This document shows positions 1-11,008 of a stretch of DNA of 64,000 nucleotides, piece after piece; position 1 is the first letter of the stretch, and the number at the start of each line of letters is the position of its first letter. A model generated the notes under the pieces. The model saw nothing but the letters and a program-made list of their open reading frames with translations, was not told the origin of the DNA and did no database searches. The DNA comes from Ophiostoma sp. CBS 140.51 (taxonomy: Eukaryota; Ascomycota; Sordariomycetes; Ophiostomatales; Ophiostomataceae), in the NCBI GenBank assembly GCA_029298735.1, contig JANSLP010000052.1, forward strand, positions 62,001-126,000, in the 5' to 3' direction. The translations under genes and the position numbers were made by a program.

Positions 1-1
1 G

Positions 2-424
2 TCTTCAACGACAGAAAATGCATCGTCCACCTCACCCTCTCCGTACGAGTTTGTCCACCCAGAAGTAGCAAAGGCCGAGGATCCGTTTGTGGTCGTGCGG
101 CAGGTCGACTATGCAGGTGGCGCAAAAGCAGCAAATGCGTCGCTGCCCTACTGGAAAGAGGTCGTGGCGAGAGCACGGGGCGATTCGGAGCAAAGTGGTG
201 ATGATGAAAAGGATAAGCCGGGAAGCGCGTCAACAGGCACACTCGCGTATGGTGTCTTTGGCAGTTCCGACCAGGCTGGACGCATCTTCGTCTTGGCCGT
301 CTACGTCGACGAGACTGCTTTCCGTCAGAATACGGCAGCCGAGGGCATCGAAGAAGGAATTGAGGTATCACAGCCACGGTTCCTAAAGTTGAGAGGCGGG
401 TTTCTTTACAAGCCTCCTGCTTGA
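2..424 (+). CDS. Partial protein with ABM-like (dimeric alpha/beta barrel) C-terminus
   Basis: The reading frame is open from the left edge of the window (codon phase beginning at base 2) to a TGA at 422-424, so only about the last 140 residues are present and the start lies outside. The visible part contains a segment reading GTLAYGVFGSSDQAGRIFVL, then a 'VDETAFR' stretch, and ends with a FLKLRGGFLYK-type tail. A G-T-L-x-Y strand followed by an aromatic strand and a helix is the usual pattern of fungal antibiotic-biosynthesis-monooxygenase (ABM) domain proteins, small ferredoxin-like barrels that often act as stand-alone or tandem domains. The family assignment is an inference from this pattern. 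No substrate can be named. A Ser/Asp/Lys-rich insert sits between the helix and the strand. It is followed by about 1.3 kb without a gene. Confidence 0.6.
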   Translation, partial: SSTTENASSTSPSPYEFVHPEVAKAEDPFVVVRQVDYAGGAKAANASLPYWKEVVARARGDSEQSGDDEKDKPGSASTGTLAYGVFGSSDQAGRIFVLAVYVDETAFRQNTAAEGIEEGIEVSQPRFLKLRGGFLYKPPA

Positions 425-1705
425 TTATTTGCAGCGAAATAGTATAGTAGTTTGAATCAAAGAAACAATAGAATACTGTTACACCGAACATATACTGCTA
501 CTTACAAGCCTTCGGCACACAGTCTTGGACCCCCTTTTTTCTCACCCGACCCTATCGTCGTTATTTCACCGGTGTCGTGCTTCACTCCATTCTTGTCTAG
601 CTAATTTATATTTGTATTATATCGTAATGCTGTTCTCTCTCACATAATCGGTTCTCGTCTCGTCCGGTATTGTCTATTGTTCTCATCTTACACCCTGTCG
701 TTGACCCTTCGACCTCCCTGTTTCTCAGATTCTGATTGCAGCCTTCTCTGAAGTGGTCTTCACTCCACTCTTTCGAGACTGCAAACCATATGTCGTCCCA
801 TAGTCCCTGTAAACAGAACTCCTCCTCGGTAAGCCCCCCACCAGATTGCCTGGTTTGTTCGGCGCTCCCTCCAGTACTTCTCTTGAAAATTGTTTAACGT
901 GTGCGGTCCGTATCCCATAGTGCCAAAAACGAACGACCGGATCCCATTGGAGGCAGCAATACGCAGCACCAGCCTCATGGTAACTTTTGCTTCTTACATC
1001 TCGTTTGGTTTCGTCTCAGCATCGTGTACAGGACGCATGAAAGGCGGTGCTACTGTGATGACGCTAAATGTAGGCATGTTTAATAAGGGATTAGGGGGAT
1101 CAAAAATATGAAGACTAATCGACAAGCGGCTCTGAGACAGAAAGAATTATTGAGTTATAGTTTTTGTCCAGAAACTCGTAGGAGCTGATGTCTTAATAGA
1201 TGTTGCAGATGCGCAAGCGAAGTGAAGGTTAAGGTTGGTGTGGTGGAAGGTTATTGTACGAGGTCGGAGAGAATCTCGACAAGAGATGTAGCAAGATACA
1301 ACTGTACCCTAGACAGCTGTGTACTGAAGTAGAATCATTAAGAAGGTACGACTGGACAAAATTCAAACCATTCACGTGTTTTGAAGATGTTCTTTCCTGC
1401 CAGGGGCGTTCCCAAAGAGGAAGGGGTGGTCTCTTATATGTACTTAAGCAGTATCGCACTAAGCAAAGTAAACAATCTTTATGAGTACCCACTTTTTCTG
1501 CACGGCTTATCGATAAAGATTTTTTCTGAGGAGACCGCCTAAAAAAGTAACTGCTGAAAGTCGGCAGAAAAAAAAACGACAAAAGAACGACTCCAGCCTC
1601 TTTCTGCCACCAAACCAAGAGGGTATTCCACGACAGCACAACGTCTCTGTCGACAGTTTCTCTCAATTTTCGACATATACCACCACCACCACCACCACGG
1701 CGACG
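425..1705. other. Intergenic region upstream of RPF2
   Basis: There is no supported gene here. The left part is the presumed 3' UTR of the ABM-like gene and is T-rich. The right part is the promoter and leader of RPF2 and ends with a CAC trinucleotide run at about 1681-1698, just before the start codon. A 256-codon open frame on the minus strand (1229-1999) overlaps the RPF2 start, is low in complexity and looks like a shadow. Confidence 0.6.
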
Positions 1706-2857
1706 ATGCTCAGACAAATCACCCCGCGCAATGCGCGCTCCAAGCGTGCCCTCGAGAAGCGGGCGCCCAAGGCCGAGGAGAACCCCAAGACCTGTCTGTT
1801 CCTCCGCGGCACAACCGCCTCCCAGATCGTCCAGGACTGCCTGACGGACCTGCACTCGATGCGTGCGCCCCTCGCCAAGAAATTCACCAAGAAGAACGAC
1901 GTCCACCCCTTTGAGGACCCGGCCAGCCTCGAGTTCTTCTCGCGCAAGAACGACGCCAGTCTGCTGTTGTTTGGCAGCAGCAGCAAGAAGCGCCGCCACT
2001 GCCTGACGCTGTGCCGCACTTTCGACTACAACATGCTCGACATGCTCGAACTTTATGTGGACGAGACGTCATTTACGCGGATTGGCCAGTTCAAGGGTGA
2101 GGACGGCAAGAAGCGGACGTTCCCCGTGGGCGCGCGGCCGATGCTGCTGTTTGCGGGCACCCCTTTTTACGAGGGCGGCGACGGCATCGAGGGCCACCGC
2201 GACGGCCGGGGCGGTGTCGCCCCCCACCTGGGCACGGCCACGTCCGACGTGGGCCGCAAGTACGCGCTGGCCAAGAGCCTGCTGACCGACTTCTTCCGCG
2301 GCGACAGCTCGCCCGACAAGATTGACGTCGAGGGCCTGTCGCACATTATCGTGTGCACGGCCGCCGACGGTTCTGAGGGTGCAGAGGCTGAGGGTAGCGA
2401 TGGCACTGCTCTGCCCCTCCTCCACCTCCGTGTCTATGCTATGCGGACCAAGCGCAGCGGCCAGCGGCTGCCGCGCGTCGAGGTCGAGGAGATTGGCCCC
2501 CGTCTGGACATGCGCCTGGGCCGCTTCAAGGAGCCCGACACCGAGATGCAGAAGCAGGCGATGCGCAAAGCCAAGACGACCGAGGCCCGCACCAAGAAGA
2601 ACATTGAGACGGACGGCATGGGCGACAAGGTCGGCCGCGTGCACCCGGGCAAGCAGGACATGAGCGAGCTGCAGACGCGCAAGATGAAGGGTCTGAAGCG
2701 TGGCCGGGGCGAGGACGACGGTGCGGCGGCAGGTGGCAATGACGATGACGATGGTGCCGACCGGGCCGTGATTGAGGATGCTGGCGAGTTCACTGGCGTC
2801 ACGGGTGTTGTCGAGGTCAAGAACGACTTTTCCAAGAAGAAGGCGAGACGGTCATAG
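1706..2857 (+). CDS. RPF2: Ribosome biogenesis protein RPF2 (Brix domain)
   Basis: This is an intron-free frame of 383 residues starting at an ATG directly after a CAC run. RPF2 joins RRS1, 5S rRNA, uL18 and uL5 to load the 5S particle onto pre-60S ribosomes in the nucleolus. The N-terminus (LRQITPRNARSKRALEKR) and the block beginning TCLFLRGTTASQIVQDCL are typical of the family. The Brix fold covers roughly residues 30-260, with recognisable stretches such as FFSRKNDASLLLFGSSSKKR and a histidine/proline-poor core. The C-terminal ~100 residues are charged: a basic helix, an Asp-rich tract and a final Lys/Arg tail (KKKARRS) suited to nucleolar RNA contact. Length is slightly above the usual ~320-350 because of the acidic tract. 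It lies convergent with the Zn2Cys6 regulator. Confidence 0.95.
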   Translation: MLRQITPRNARSKRALEKRAPKAEENPKTCLFLRGTTASQIVQDCLTDLHSMRAPLAKKFTKKNDVHPFEDPASLEFFSRKNDASLLLFGSSSKKRRHCLTLCRTFDYNMLDMLELYVDETSFTRIGQFKGEDGKKRTFPVGARPMLLFAGTPFYEGGDGIEGHRDGRGGVAPHLGTATSDVGRKYALAKSLLTDFFRGDSSPDKIDVEGLSHIIVCTAADGSEGAEAEGSDGTALPLLHLRVYAMRTKRSGQRLPRVEVEEIGPRLDMRLGRFKEPDTEMQKQAMRKAKTTEARTKKNIETDGMGDKVGRVHPGKQDMSELQTRKMKGLKRGRGEDDGAAAGGNDDDDGADRAVIEDAGEFTGVTGVVEVKNDFSKKKARRS

Positions 2858-3522
2858 ACGAGAGGATGTTGTAAACGAAAGGGGAGGCAGGGTGCAGGGT
2901 GCGCATGGGCATTGTCTGTAAAAAAGCATTTGTTCTTTTTAGATTATTTTGTTTAGGAGCACGGCGTCATTCGGTTTTGTCTTTAGGACGCATACTGATT
3001 TGTTTCATTGAATATATTTTCATTATTGCACTCATAGTTTGTCACGTCAAGTTCTTATAGTAAGAGATTCAAGAGTACTGTTTTTTTTGTCTATTTGTTA
3101 AGAGTCTTTTCTTTCATACATACAAGTCTCGGTCAATGATATCAAACAAAAAAAAGGCAAAAAAACAAAAGTGATCCTCTTCGAACAACATCTGTCTGCC
3201 CGAATGTAAAAACGCCAAAACTCAGGTCCCATCCTCCAATATGTCGCTCCAATATGCACACAAAATCGCCACCCATCGTCCCTCTTGTCATTTCTGGTCA
3301 AAGAAGCTGTTTCCAAGAAAACATCCAATAATCAGACAATGCCAAGAAAGATCAATGATAAAACTCCTGTCAAAAGCAGAAGGAAACCCGCAGAATGATA
3401 ATATGAAAGAAAAAGGCCATGGACTCCGCACCCCCTTTTAAAAATGCGCCAAAACAACTTTGTATCCTCCCTCCCTCCCTTTGTATATGCAATGCCAACC
3501 GAAGTGGCCACCAATCGCCTTT
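2858..3522. other. Convergent intergenic region (RPF2 / Zn2Cys6 gene)
   Basis: These 665 bases lie between two gene ends. They are AT-rich with T and A runs, consistent with two 3' UTRs. No gene or RNA was recognised. Confidence 0.6.
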
Positions 3523-5437
3523 CTATATGCTGGCAAAGTTAAACTCGTCGAACTCGGGTGCTGTGCCGCCGCTGTTGATCGTCTCTGTGATCATGTCGAT
3601 GTGGTTCACGAAGCTTTCGGGTCCGGCAACCGTGGCGCTGGCCAAGTCGTCAGCCAGGTTGGCACCGTCCGTCTCGTGCCAGCTGGCACCCCATACCTCT
3701 GCGGGGACGTAGTCTGACGGGTGGTTGTCGTCGTGGTACAGGGCGACACGGACAGCCCACTGCATGTGCGGCCACCAGCGGCGCTCAACGTCGACGGGCA
3801 CAGCATCCGAGTTGAACATGGACACGACACCTAGCACTTCGCGACGGGCCATGCCGTGCAGCCACCAGACGCTGTCGAGCGTCTTGAGCATGGCAAAGAA
3901 GCAGGCCAGGATGGTAAGAGCGCGTGGTGTTCGGCTGCTGAGAAGCTCGACGAAGCGGCGGGAAACGGTGGCCGGGAAAGCGAGACAGGCGCCGCTGTGG
4001 CGGATGCTGTGGGCCCAGTTGAGGACGGCTACGGCGTGCTGGTAGGCGTGGCGGCTGCGAGCGCTCTCGTCTGGGTCTTCGGCTACGTGGAAACTGTCAC
4101 GCAATATATCGGCCACCTGGTGGCTAGTGGGAATGGCAGATGCGGCCTGCCGTTGGCACTCGAGTTCGGCGGCGCGTTGACTGTCGCCCATACAGACGCA
4201 ACTTGGGCTGTGTTGACGAGCGCCCTGTGCGTGGGCGGCGGTATCGTCCGAAGTTCCTGTGATGCTGCACTCTTTGGCGGTGGCTGTCGCGGCCGACGTA
4301 GTGCTGGCACCTGTCGCACTGGCCACTGCAGCGAGCTCCTCGTCCACGCCATCTAGCAGGTGGCCAAAGAAGCCATCCTTGGCCGAGGCAATGTCGAGGT
4401 GCAGTGCGGGCTGCGCGTTGATAATCGGAAGAACGACGTTGCTGCGGCGCAACCAAGGCCATGAGGCGGCCGTGATGGCCTTGACACCCTGGAAAGCGTG
4501 GAACCAGGACATGGGCAGGCCGTAGTTGCCGCTGCTGACGCCAATGGACATGTGCGAGTGTGAATATGGGTCGCGTGCAGGAGGTGGACCACCAGGCTGA
4601 GCGGACATCGGCTGCTCGTCTTTACTGAAAATGCGCGTGGCGGTGGATTGGAACGCAATGAGGGTCGAGTTGAGGAAGAGGGCTTCGGCATTGGTAGCCG
4701 TGATGCCCTGCTGCAGGAGACGGTTGTACTCGCTGAGCGACGAGCCCATATAGGCATGTGATGCGCGGATCAGCTCACGGTCCTGCGGAAACTCGCTGCG
4801 TAGGTGAAGGGCGGCCACAGCCAGAACGGCGTCGGTAAGATGGTTCGAAGCGGTATTGACCGAGCCACTGGCCGCTGCAAAGGCCACGCGAGGCACATTG
4901 TCGCGCCAGATGTGCTCCGCTGTGGGATTCTGGCAAGATAGGGTTTTGCTCGTCTCTGTGGTGTAGTGATGCAGCAGGCGCATCTCGAGCAGGCGAGCGG
5001 CGGCTGGCGACGATGATGGCGCTGAGAGAGCTACGGAGGTTTGCGACGCAATGGCCGAGGGGACGGACGGCGGAGGTCCTAGCTGTGCGATGGCGGCGGC
5101 CTTGATCGTCGCTATTGTTGGAGTAGCCGGAACGGCGAACGAGCCGGCCGGCGTGGCTGCGGCCGGCGTAGCGCCTGGTGTTGAGGCATAGGTTGTTCGT
5201 GGTGTATGGGCAATGTCGGATGCGGCATCGGGGAATTCAAAGTCGCACGGGACGCCGTGCTTCTCGCAGTTGTAGCAGCGCGGGCGGATCTCGTCACACT
5301 GTGAGTGTTAGACGGTGATGTACGATATAAGAGAAAGAGAAAAAAGACGTGCCAGTAGCCATGCTTACCTTGATTTTGCGCGACTTGCACCGGCGGCAGC
5401 CCGCTCTGGACTTTTTATGTGAGCGCCGAGGAGGCAT
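3523..5437 (-). CDS. Zn2Cys6 (binuclear zinc cluster) transcription factor
   Basis: Two exons on the minus strand: 5437-5369 (23 codons) and 5298-3523, total 614 residues. The 70-nt intron has a GTAAG donor, a CTAAC branch and a CAG acceptor. It falls exactly inside the zinc cluster, after K23. The joined N-terminus has six cysteines (C14, C17, C24, C31, C34, C41) in the CX2CX6CX6CX2CX6C spacing that binds two zinc ions and recognises CGG-type half-sites. A Pro/Ala/Thr-rich linker follows (about residues 45-130), and the remainder is a helical 'fungal-specific transcription factor' region with ranks of Leu/Ala and Trp (for example the WHAFQGVKAI and VWWLHGMARREVLG segments). Target genes cannot be read from the sequence. 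It is divergent from cystathionine gamma-lyase across 3.4 kb, which alone does not imply that it regulates that gene. Confidence 0.88.
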
Positions 5438-8400
5438 CGCGACTGTGGTGTGCGGCTGCGGGAACCGTGGAGGTGAGAGGGGCGTGAGACGCTAGAGTGG
5501 CAACGACGATGCTTCGAGAGCAAGAGAAAGAAATAAAGAAGCGGTCGAGATGGTCAATGTAAACAACGAGAACGCGGTGACACGGGTCAATGGGCGGCGG
5601 AAGGGTCGGAGTAGACGGAAAGTGCATAGGGAAGTGATGTCATCCAAGCCATTGGTTAAGGCGGCTGCCTGGTCATGATAGGGAGGCCGTCGCAGGGCGT
5701 AATCTCGGGGCGTGCCCTTGGCGTTGCATGGAAAGAGGAAAAGAGGAAAAGAAGTATGGGCAAAAAGAGTGCAAAAGTCGGGCACGTGGAGATGGGACGG
5801 AGCGGGCACCGAACGGACGGCGGAGAATTGGCAGGGCTCGGACGGTTCAGCAGATGCGTTCAACGGCTGCGAGGTTTGTGGACGGGACGGTATGATCATG
5901 CAGAGCAGCAAGAATGCGAGAATGCGAAATGCGCGGATGTCGGTCAGAGGAGAATCGACGAAATCGAACGCGGCAGCTGTTTTGCTGGGCCCAGACACGT
6001 GCTGCGTGGGGACCCAAAAGACACCCAATACAACACCAGGCTGACGGACAACGGAGTGAATCCGAGGGCCCGAGCACCACTGGAGAAGGGTGATTGTCGG
6101 GGGGGGCGGTGGATTAGACTAGTGTCGCGAAAAAAGGAGGCTCAAAGGTGAAGAAGGCAAAATCAAGTGCAAAAACGCAAAATAGGGAGCCTTTCGTGAG
6201 GAACGCTGCTGAATTGGCTTGGATTGGCGCGCTTTCCTCTTTGGCTCATTGGCGGGTGGTTCGGAGAGTTGCGATTGGCTTGAAAGGGGCGTTCATTGGC
6301 CGCTATGGCTGCAGGGCACAGGAGAAAGGGAAGGAACAAGGCCGGACCGTAGACTTTCCGTGCAGACGTGCATAATGGCCTGAGAGTTAACAAAGAAGGC
6401 GCAGCCGAGGCAATCGTCGCTGCAGTCAAGCGTTGTAGTGGACGGCCTTCATGTCTCATTCGGGGAACAAGGGAAGTGCGTTGGGCAAGTTCGAATGACC
6501 GCCCCGAGCAAGTACGAACAATGAGGCAGCTACGGTTAATGAAGAGTGGAAGGAGCGGTGCAATCCAGGAAGAAGCGTCGTCGACAGTTTAGGAAGCTAC
6601 GATACAGGAAGCTATGTTTGACACAGCAATCACCTCAATATTGGGGAAAAAAAGAAGTACTCTTTGCATACTCTGTATTTTTCGCTACGTATGAGGGGAA
6701 CTGTCTCAAGGCCAGGGGTGTCACAACGATAGATACGGGGGAAGAGGGGCACCAGGGGCAGGACTGGGGAGACCTGGTTCGAGAGAAGTGAAAGCCCTGA
6801 TCTTACGAATCGGAGATGCGAGTCTTGGTGCGCAAAGGATTTTCAGTCTGGCGAACCAGCGATCAATCCAGGCACTCATTATTTTCTGCAACTTTAAAGC
6901 ATAAACACACCAGGAACTCGCTGTTGGACCTCAGAATACAATATGTCATAATAAGGTTGTATTGTGCAGTTGGCGGTTTGGTGTCGGCGTCATCATCTGG
7001 CAAATCTAAGACGCGAAAGTGCGCCAGATAAACTTTAACAATTCTGCACTTGATAGGCTGAAGTACAATAGCTGTATCTTTGTCTGGCACTCTGGGGGCT
7101 GATCTACCGGGTCAGCGGCTGCGGGCGCGAGTGTAGGCGAACGGAGAAATACCATCGAGCTTTCTACGTTATGATTGTTTTTTCAGGGTCTGGGGTACGA
7201 TGCGCGGGCAGCCTAATGCAGGGAAGTGGAAAACAAGCAGAGTGAGAAGTGAGTTATTGAGAAGAGAGGACTTGGCTGTCAGATACGGTAAGAAACAGAG
7301 AAGGACCCTCTGCACAGAAAGCACAGAAGCCGTTGCCGTTCGTCTTCTAATGAAAACAGCCATGACGACATGCGGCAGGGGCCGTAGAACTCATGGCGCC
7401 CACGGCTTTCTTGACAGCGACTGCCGGGTGGGACCGTGCTTCGTGACACAGAAAGGCGTGGTTTGTGGACAAGCAAGGTTGTCGCCGTTCTAAAGACCGT
7501 AAAGGGCGTGCATGTGTGTGGTACAGACGGTTGGATGAGCAGGCTGGATGACCAATGGTGATTATTTAAGCATTCCGCGTGGTTCGAGTTGACTTGGAAT
7601 TAACATGCGAAAAATGGCAGGCGCGGCTGGCAGCGGCGGGATATTACAGTATGTCACAGAAATGTCACAGAAACAGAAAGAGCGGTGGACACCGCCGTGC
7701 GGAATGCATGTAACATCCTCTTTCGTGGAAGCAGGACGGGCAATGGATTTTCTTTTCTTTTTCTTTCCCATGAATTTTTACGTTTGTCACTTTTTCGTGT
7801 TTTTTCGTGTGTACCTGCTCCAAATTCAGGGCCCGTTTTGCCTGGCTCAGGGCGGCTTTAGCTGTCAACGGTGTAAGTGCTCGTGTTGCGGCAATTCGCG
7901 GGTTTTTGCCTTGGAGCTTAGAAATGGTGAAATTGCCCTGGTGAGTAATAGAAAACGGCAAAGAAAACCGAAAAAAGAAGGCAATCGTCATCATCAGCGA
8001 ACCCCGAAGAAAGAACGACCGAGTCACAATGTGATATTTAAAAGAAACAGCCACCACGATGCAAGCCGGAGCAACCAGATAATCATACAAAGAGGGAAAG
8101 AGTCACCGACCTCCTGACCGCAAACAACGCTGATAAGAGAAAGAGCGATCCAAAGCGCTGGGTCACGCTGAAGCTGGAACAATACTCCAACAATCACATC
8201 ACAATCTGTACGGCCCATCTGTACACATCTGTACCTGCCCGCCAAAGACGAGAGAAAGAAGACTTAGCCGGATACGGCAAGTGAAGGGATCGAAAGAAAA
8301 ATTTACAGAAGGAAAAAACGGGACGGCGACTACCTAAAGCGCCAACCACCAGACCCCTCCCAAGCCAAGCAAAAGCCTAAAGAGCTTTTAAAGACGGAAG

Positions 8401-8837
8401 GAACCCCACACCTCGACGACATTGCGCCATTGCGCCATCGCATTACACTCTTGCGACTCGAGCATCTCGCCTTACGATTACATCGACGACAACCCAGCAG
8501 ACGCCGCTGAGCTCCCCTAAAAGCCTTGTCGCCTCTTATTCCTTCCTATTCCTTCGAACGAAAAAATTCTACTCAAAATACATAAACAAATACCCCCACG
8601 CTCTTCCCCCTCCTCTAATTCTGCCATCCGGTCGAATTGAACGAAAAGAATCACATCTTCCCACCCACATCGTCAGATCCAGATCAAGACCGCCAAGATA
8701 AACGAATCAGAACCCCAAGACTAGACCGACAGTGCATTTAGATCTCATCGGTTGCGTGCTCCGGGCCCAAACAGCTGTTTACGCCACCCATCCTCATCCC
8801 AAATAATACAACACAACCCACAACCCATCCTATCAAC
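5438..8837. other. 3.4-kb divergent intergenic region
   Basis: No supported gene is present. The part next to the zinc-cluster gene is purine-rich on the + strand (so pyrimidine-rich in that gene's sense), as in many fungal leaders. The part next to cystathionine gamma-lyase (about 8300-8837) is C/A-rich, as expected of its 5' UTR. It contains the repeated ATTGCGCCAT elements described separately and two GAGTCA hexamers (8021-8026, 8100-8105) that match the core of the Gcn4/CPC1 site in reverse orientation. Open frames up to 178 codons here have no recognisable domains. Confidence 0.5.
8421..8438 (+). promoter_or_regulatory. Overlapping pair of CYS3/MetR-like sites
   Basis: The decamer ATTGCGCCAT occurs twice, overlapping by two bases (8421-8430 and 8429-8438). 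It matches the Neurospora CYS3 / Aspergillus MetR consensus ATGRYRYCAT at nine of ten positions. It sits 400 bp upstream of the start of cystathionine gamma-lyase, a sulfur-pathway gene of the kind controlled by that bZIP regulator. The role is inferred from the match and the position. Confidence 0.4.
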
Positions 8838-10256
8838 ATGACCGACGCAAAGCTGGCTCCCGAGCAGCCCGCCCCCTTGGCAGGGCTGAAGAACGGCGTG
8901 GCTGCTGCCACCAATGCATCTGCAGCAACCTTCACAACCCAAAAGAAGGCCCAGGCACCCCCACGGGGCTTTGGTACCCTGGCCGTCCACGCTGGTAGCC
9001 CCCACGATCCGACCACGGGCGCCGTCATTGAGGCCATCAGCCTGTCCACCACTTTCGCACAGTCTGCCGTGGGCGTGCCCGTCGGCGAGTACGAGTACAG
9101 CCGCAGCAGCAACCCCAACCGCACCAATTTTGAGCACGCCGTGGCCGCCCTCGAAAAGGCCCGCCATGCGCTCGCTTTCGGCTCCGGCAGTGCTGCCACG
9201 GCCACCATCCTGCAGGCTCTGGCCTCGTCCACGTCGGTCGGCCCGCCGCTGGATAATGCCGCCGGTGACCGTGCCTCGACGGCGACTGCTGCCGATGACG
9301 AGGCTTTTGGCTCGTCCCACGTCATCTCCGTCTCGGACGTCTACGGCGGCACCCACCGCTACTTCACCCAGGTTGCCAAGGCCCACGGTGTGCGCGTGAC
9401 CTTTACGCCCGCTATTGAGGTCGATATCGCTGACCACATTACGCCCGCCACCCGTCTCGTGTGGATCGAGACCCCTTCCAACCCCACGCTGCGCCTCGTC
9501 GATATCGCCGCCGTCGCCCGCACTGCCCACGCCCACGGCGTGCTGGTTGTGGTCGACAACACCTTTATGAGCCCCTACCTCCAGAACCCTCTCGAGCTCG
9601 GCGCCGACATTGTCGTCCACAGTGTCACCAAGTACATCAATGGCCACAGCGACGTGGTCATGGGCGTCGCCGCCTGCAACCGCGACGACCTGCATGCCCG
9701 CCTGGCTTTCCTGCAGAACGCCGGTGGCGCCGTCCCCTCGGCCTTTGACAGCTGGCTGGCCCACCGTGGTTTGAAGACGCTACACCTGCGCGCCCGCGCC
9801 GCCTCGACCAACGCTTTCGCCGTCGCCTCGGAGCTCGAGCGCCGCACCGACCTAGTGCGCGCCGTCAACTACCCGGGGCTCGACTCGCACCCGCAGCGCG
9901 ACGTCGCGCGCCGCCAGCACCGCGACGGTCTGGGCGGTGGAATGCTGTCGTTCCGCGTCAAGGCGGGCCGTGCCGCGGCCGAGCGGTTCTGCCAGTACAC
10001 GCGCCTATTTACGCTGGCCGAGTCGCTGGGCGGTATCGAGTCGTTGGTCGAGGTGCCGAGCAGCATGACGCACGCGGGCATCCCGCGCGAGCAGCGCGAG
10101 GCTGTGGGTGTGTTTGACGACCTGGTGCGTGTGAGCTGTGGCATTGAGGAGTCGCAGGATCTGCTGGAGGATGCGATCCAGGCGCTGGAGCGGGCGACGG
10201 CCGAGGTGGAGGCCGAGGCTGCTGCCGCTGCCAACGGCAACGGTGCTGCACACTAA
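8838..10256 (+). CDS. Cystathionine gamma-lyase (PLP-dependent)
   Basis: An intron-free 472-residue protein of the Cys/Met-metabolism PLP enzyme family. It cleaves cystathionine to cysteine, 2-oxobutyrate and ammonia, the last step of reverse transsulfuration in the cytosol. The N-terminal block FGTLAVHAG is followed by the SLSTTFAQ and YEYSRSSNPNR motifs, the glycine-rich FGSGSAAT cofactor loop, the DVYGGTHRYF block, and WIETPSNPTLR. The aspartate of VVVDNTF and the catalytic lysine K265 in SVTKYINGH bind PLP. The C-terminal block includes ESLGGIESLVEVPSSMTH and VRVSCGIE. It resembles yeast CYS3 more than bacterial MetB, but cystathionine gamma-synthase and homocysteine synthase share most motifs, so subtype is the main uncertainty. 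It is longer than the ~400-residue norm because of an Ala/Thr-rich insert around residues 130-158 and Ala/Glu-rich ends. Confidence 0.9.
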   Translation: MTDAKLAPEQPAPLAGLKNGVAAATNASAATFTTQKKAQAPPRGFGTLAVHAGSPHDPTTGAVIEAISLSTTFAQSAVGVPVGEYEYSRSSNPNRTNFEHAVAALEKARHALAFGSGSAATATILQALASSTSVGPPLDNAAGDRASTATAADDEAFGSSHVISVSDVYGGTHRYFTQVAKAHGVRVTFTPAIEVDIADHITPATRLVWIETPSNPTLRLVDIAAVARTAHAHGVLVVVDNTFMSPYLQNPLELGADIVVHSVTKYINGHSDVVMGVAACNRDDLHARLAFLQNAGGAVPSAFDSWLAHRGLKTLHLRARAASTNAFAVASELERRTDLVRAVNYPGLDSHPQRDVARRQHRDGLGGGMLSFRVKAGRAAAERFCQYTRLFTLAESLGGIESLVEVPSSMTHAGIPREQREAVGVFDDLVRVSCGIEESQDLLEDAIQALERATAEVEAEAAAAANGNGAAH

Positions 10257-11008
10257 GTGTCTATTTTATTGGGAGAGAGAAATAATTGAGTGTGGGAAAA
10301 GTTTCCTTGTTTTTGATTTTATCTGCATCTTTATACTTTTTGCATTGCATACTATGTTTGCTATTGAACATTGAATTTACAGCGATAGAATTTCAATTTT
10401 TGCTATTGAACTGGGCGCTCTACTTTTTCCTATAGGCGACGATATCACAGCATCCTAGAAACAAATAAAAAATATGGGTAATAGACGTTACTGGACATTC
10501 ACGTTCACATGATCACAGACCTCATAGTGCACAGTTGTTTAAAATGAAATTGACTTTTCCATTCTGCTTGGAGGAGCGCTCCTCCTTTGGTATCGTCCCC
10601 TCTTTCTCTCCCCCGCCGTTTCTAATTTAGACGCCATCCACCCTCGTTCCTATGAGGGGTCAAGTTCGTTAAAAAAAATGAAAATGAGAATAAGAATAGA
10701 AAATGCCCCAGATGAACGAAGAGGATAATCCAATCAGATGATAAAAAGAAAGAAACGAAAAGAAACAAAATAAGTTGCAAAACAAGTGAGAAGAAGTAGA
10801 ACGCCGCCGAAAAAAAACCTCGCTTTCTCATGCCATAAATGTTTGGTTGTAAGCAGACTCGATGCGATTTGCACGACGCTTCAGGGGTAAAAGACAATGA
10901 AGTAGTGAATGAATGAAAACAAGAAAAAACAGAAAGCAGAAAAAAACACAATACGCCGTAGATGATAGGCCGTGAGTAGAACAATATGAATAAAGAGAAA
11001 AAGATGTA
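10257..11008. other. Convergent intergenic region
   Basis: This region lies between the ends of cystathionine gamma-lyase and the DUF1765 gene. It is AT-rich with poly-A/T runs and is probably two 3' UTRs. No gene was seen. Confidence 0.6.

Noticed and set aside
1229..1999. 256-codon minus-strand frame overlapping the RPF2 start
   Set aside because: It is antisense to the well-supported RPF2 N-terminus, its codon content reflects the opposite strand, and it has no domain.
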